NCBI GenBank assembly: GCA_963729115.1
Contig: CAVSMR010000003.1
Coordinates: forward strand, 186,001-250,000
Direction of reading: 5' to 3'
DNA from: Actinophytocola sp963729115
GTDB taxonomy: Bacteria; Actinomycetota; Actinomycetes; Mycobacteriales; Pseudonocardiaceae
Length of the DNA stretch: 64,000 nt
In this document: piece by piece, positions 63,420-64,000 of the stretch
Position numbering within the stretch: position 1 is the first letter of the stretch
Layout of the letters: each line of letters starts with the position of its first letter
Position numbers and translations under genes: made by a program
The notes under the pieces: generated by a model
What the model saw: only the letters and a program-made list of their open reading frames with translations
Database searches by the model: none
Told to the model about the DNA's origin: nothing

Positions 63420-63455
63420 GCCGTGCCGACCGAGCCGGCCGTGCCGACCGAGCCG
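63402..63455 (+). repeat. Three tandem 18-bp repeats spanning the stop codon of the AI-2E gene
   Basis: Units 63402-63419, 63420-63437 and 63438-63455, each GCCGTGCCGACCGAG plus three bases: TGA in the first, CCG in the others. All are in frame and would encode AVPTEP. The TGA replaces the proline codon of the first unit. Confidence 0.85.
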
Positions 63456-63568
63456 GCTGGATCCGCCGCGCGACGGAGTCCGCCGCGTCGACCCACCTGA
63501 CCGCGCCGGCCCAGCCGACCGCGCCCGACCCAACCGGGGCCGGTCCTGTCCTGACGCGGATCGCCGGG

Positions 63569-63591
63569 CCGGGCGGGACCTCCGCGCCCGG
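63569..63591. terminator. Hairpin between convergent AI-2E and DUF7144 copy C genes
   Basis: CCGGGCG (63569-63575) and CGCCCGG (63585-63591) around a nine-base loop, 15 bases from the stop of the copy C gene. The rest of 63456-63606 is a low-complexity GC-rich tail without a supportable gene. Confidence 0.5.
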
Positions 63592-63606
63592 AGGCCGAGC
63601 GTTCGC

Positions 63607-64000
63607 TCAGGCCTTCAGTTCGCGACCGTGCGCGACGATCGCGTAGATGACGAGGACGTCGACGACGATGATCGACAACGACCAGAACGGGTAGGCCGCG
63701 ATGAACGTGACGTTCGCGATCGCGCTCAGCATGGCGAAGACGACCGCGATCACCCGGGCGGCCATGTTCCCCGCCAGCAGGCCGAAACCGGCGCCGATCG
63801 AGACCACGCCGATGACCAGGTGCAGCCAGCCCCAGGCGGTGAAGTCGAAGCTGAGGGCCAGTCCGCTGGTGCCGACAAGGTAGTAGTCGCTGTTGAACAG
63901 CGCGACCAGGCCCTGGATCGCCTCGAACACACCGAGCAGGATCATCATCACCCCGCCGAAGGTGACCCAGCCTGCCCACCCGGTGACCTCGCGTACGTAG
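63607..64000 (-). CDS. DUF7144-type membrane protein (copy C), 5' end outside window
   Basis: About 131 codons are visible and the frame is open to the window edge (YVREVTGWAGWVTFGGVMMILLGVFEAIQGLVALFNSDYYLV). FTAWGWLHLVIGVVSIGAG and the C-terminal IIVVDVLVIYAIVAHGRELKA align with copies A and B. An internal Met run (63951) is unlikely to be the start because the first conserved span lies before it. Confidence 0.75.
   Translation of the reverse strand, partial: YVREVTGWAGWVTFGGVMMILLGVFEAIQGLVALFNSDYYLVGTSGLALSFDFTAWGWLHLVIGVVSIGAGFGLLAGNMAARVIAVVFAMLSAIANVTFIAAYPFWSLSIIVVDVLVIYAIVAHGRELKA

Overview
The window is a gene-dense chromosomal segment of a high-GC actinobacterium. GTG starts are common, many genes overlap by four bases (GTGA/ATGA), and the set includes NB-ARC/TPR and AfsR/SARP-type regulators, WXG100/EspC-like proteins, an F420-type oxidoreductase, PAC2 and DUF1906 proteins, and Tat lipoprotein signals. 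The content suggests Pseudonocardiales (Amycolatopsis-like); I infer this from gene content, not from a marker gene. I saw no rRNA, tRNA, CRISPR array, insertion sequence or prophage, and no gene-free stretch longer than 300 bases.

Layout. (1) 1-5.9 kb: the 5' portion of an HTH/NB-ARC/TPR regulator, a secreted NlpC/P60 protein, a membrane-anchored HTH protein, a secreted propeller-like protein and a spermidine-synthase-like protein. (2) 5.9-13.8 kb: a carbohydrate-use locus. A tannase/feruloyl-esterase-family enzyme and a sugar ABC importer (lipoprotein plus two permeases) face a GH3 glycosidase; both divergent promoters carry near-identical CGAAAcTTTCG operators just downstream of the -10. 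(3) 13.8-29.1 kb: a respiration/stress block with CBS-BON protein, ClC channel, cytochrome bd oxidase (cydAB), GH15 glucoamylase/trehalase, NDH-2, GMC oxidoreductase, glucose-6-phosphate dehydrogenase, DUF4239, DUF6325, SHOCT, HAD phosphatase and glutamate decarboxylase. (4) 29.2-44.8 kb: mixed housekeeping and secreted functions, including GNAT, ESX-like pair, DUF1906, EEP nuclease-like, GrpB, methyltransferase, M4 metalloprotease, DinB, trypsin-like protease, DUF89, short P450-like protein, class III cyclase homologue, PAC2 and LLM oxidoreductase. (5) 44.9-52.1 kb: a DrrAB-type ABC exporter with a DUF4097 protein, converging on a hydrolase-TetR-SARP operon that has a perfect 21-bp palindrome at its promoter. 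(6) 52.2-56.8 kb: a secreted GH30 glycosidase and a large NHL-repeat protein with a C-terminal membrane anchor. (7) 56.8-64 kb: membrane/stress block with a multi-TM protein, formylglycine-generating enzyme, SulP transporter, three DUF7144 membrane proteins and an AI-2E-family transporter.

The most interesting signal is a 17-bp palindrome, TCAYCC-N5-GGRTGA. It occurs six times exactly and twice in degenerate form. Each copy lies about 60-90 bases upstream of a start codon, and all copies are in blocks 3 and 7. It ties the CBS/ClC pair, cydAB, the GH15-NDH2-GMC operon, DUF6325-SHOCT, the FGE gene and the DUF7144/AI-2E divergent pair into one putative stress or low-oxygen regulon whose regulator is not in the window.

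Other notable points are a repeated leaderless promoter layout (-10-like hexamer, 7-8 bases, start codon) at seven genes, a probable CTG start in the TetR gene, a hairpin that would sequester the ribosome binding site of the cyclase-like gene, and a stop codon inside an 18-bp tandem repeat at the end of the AI-2E gene.
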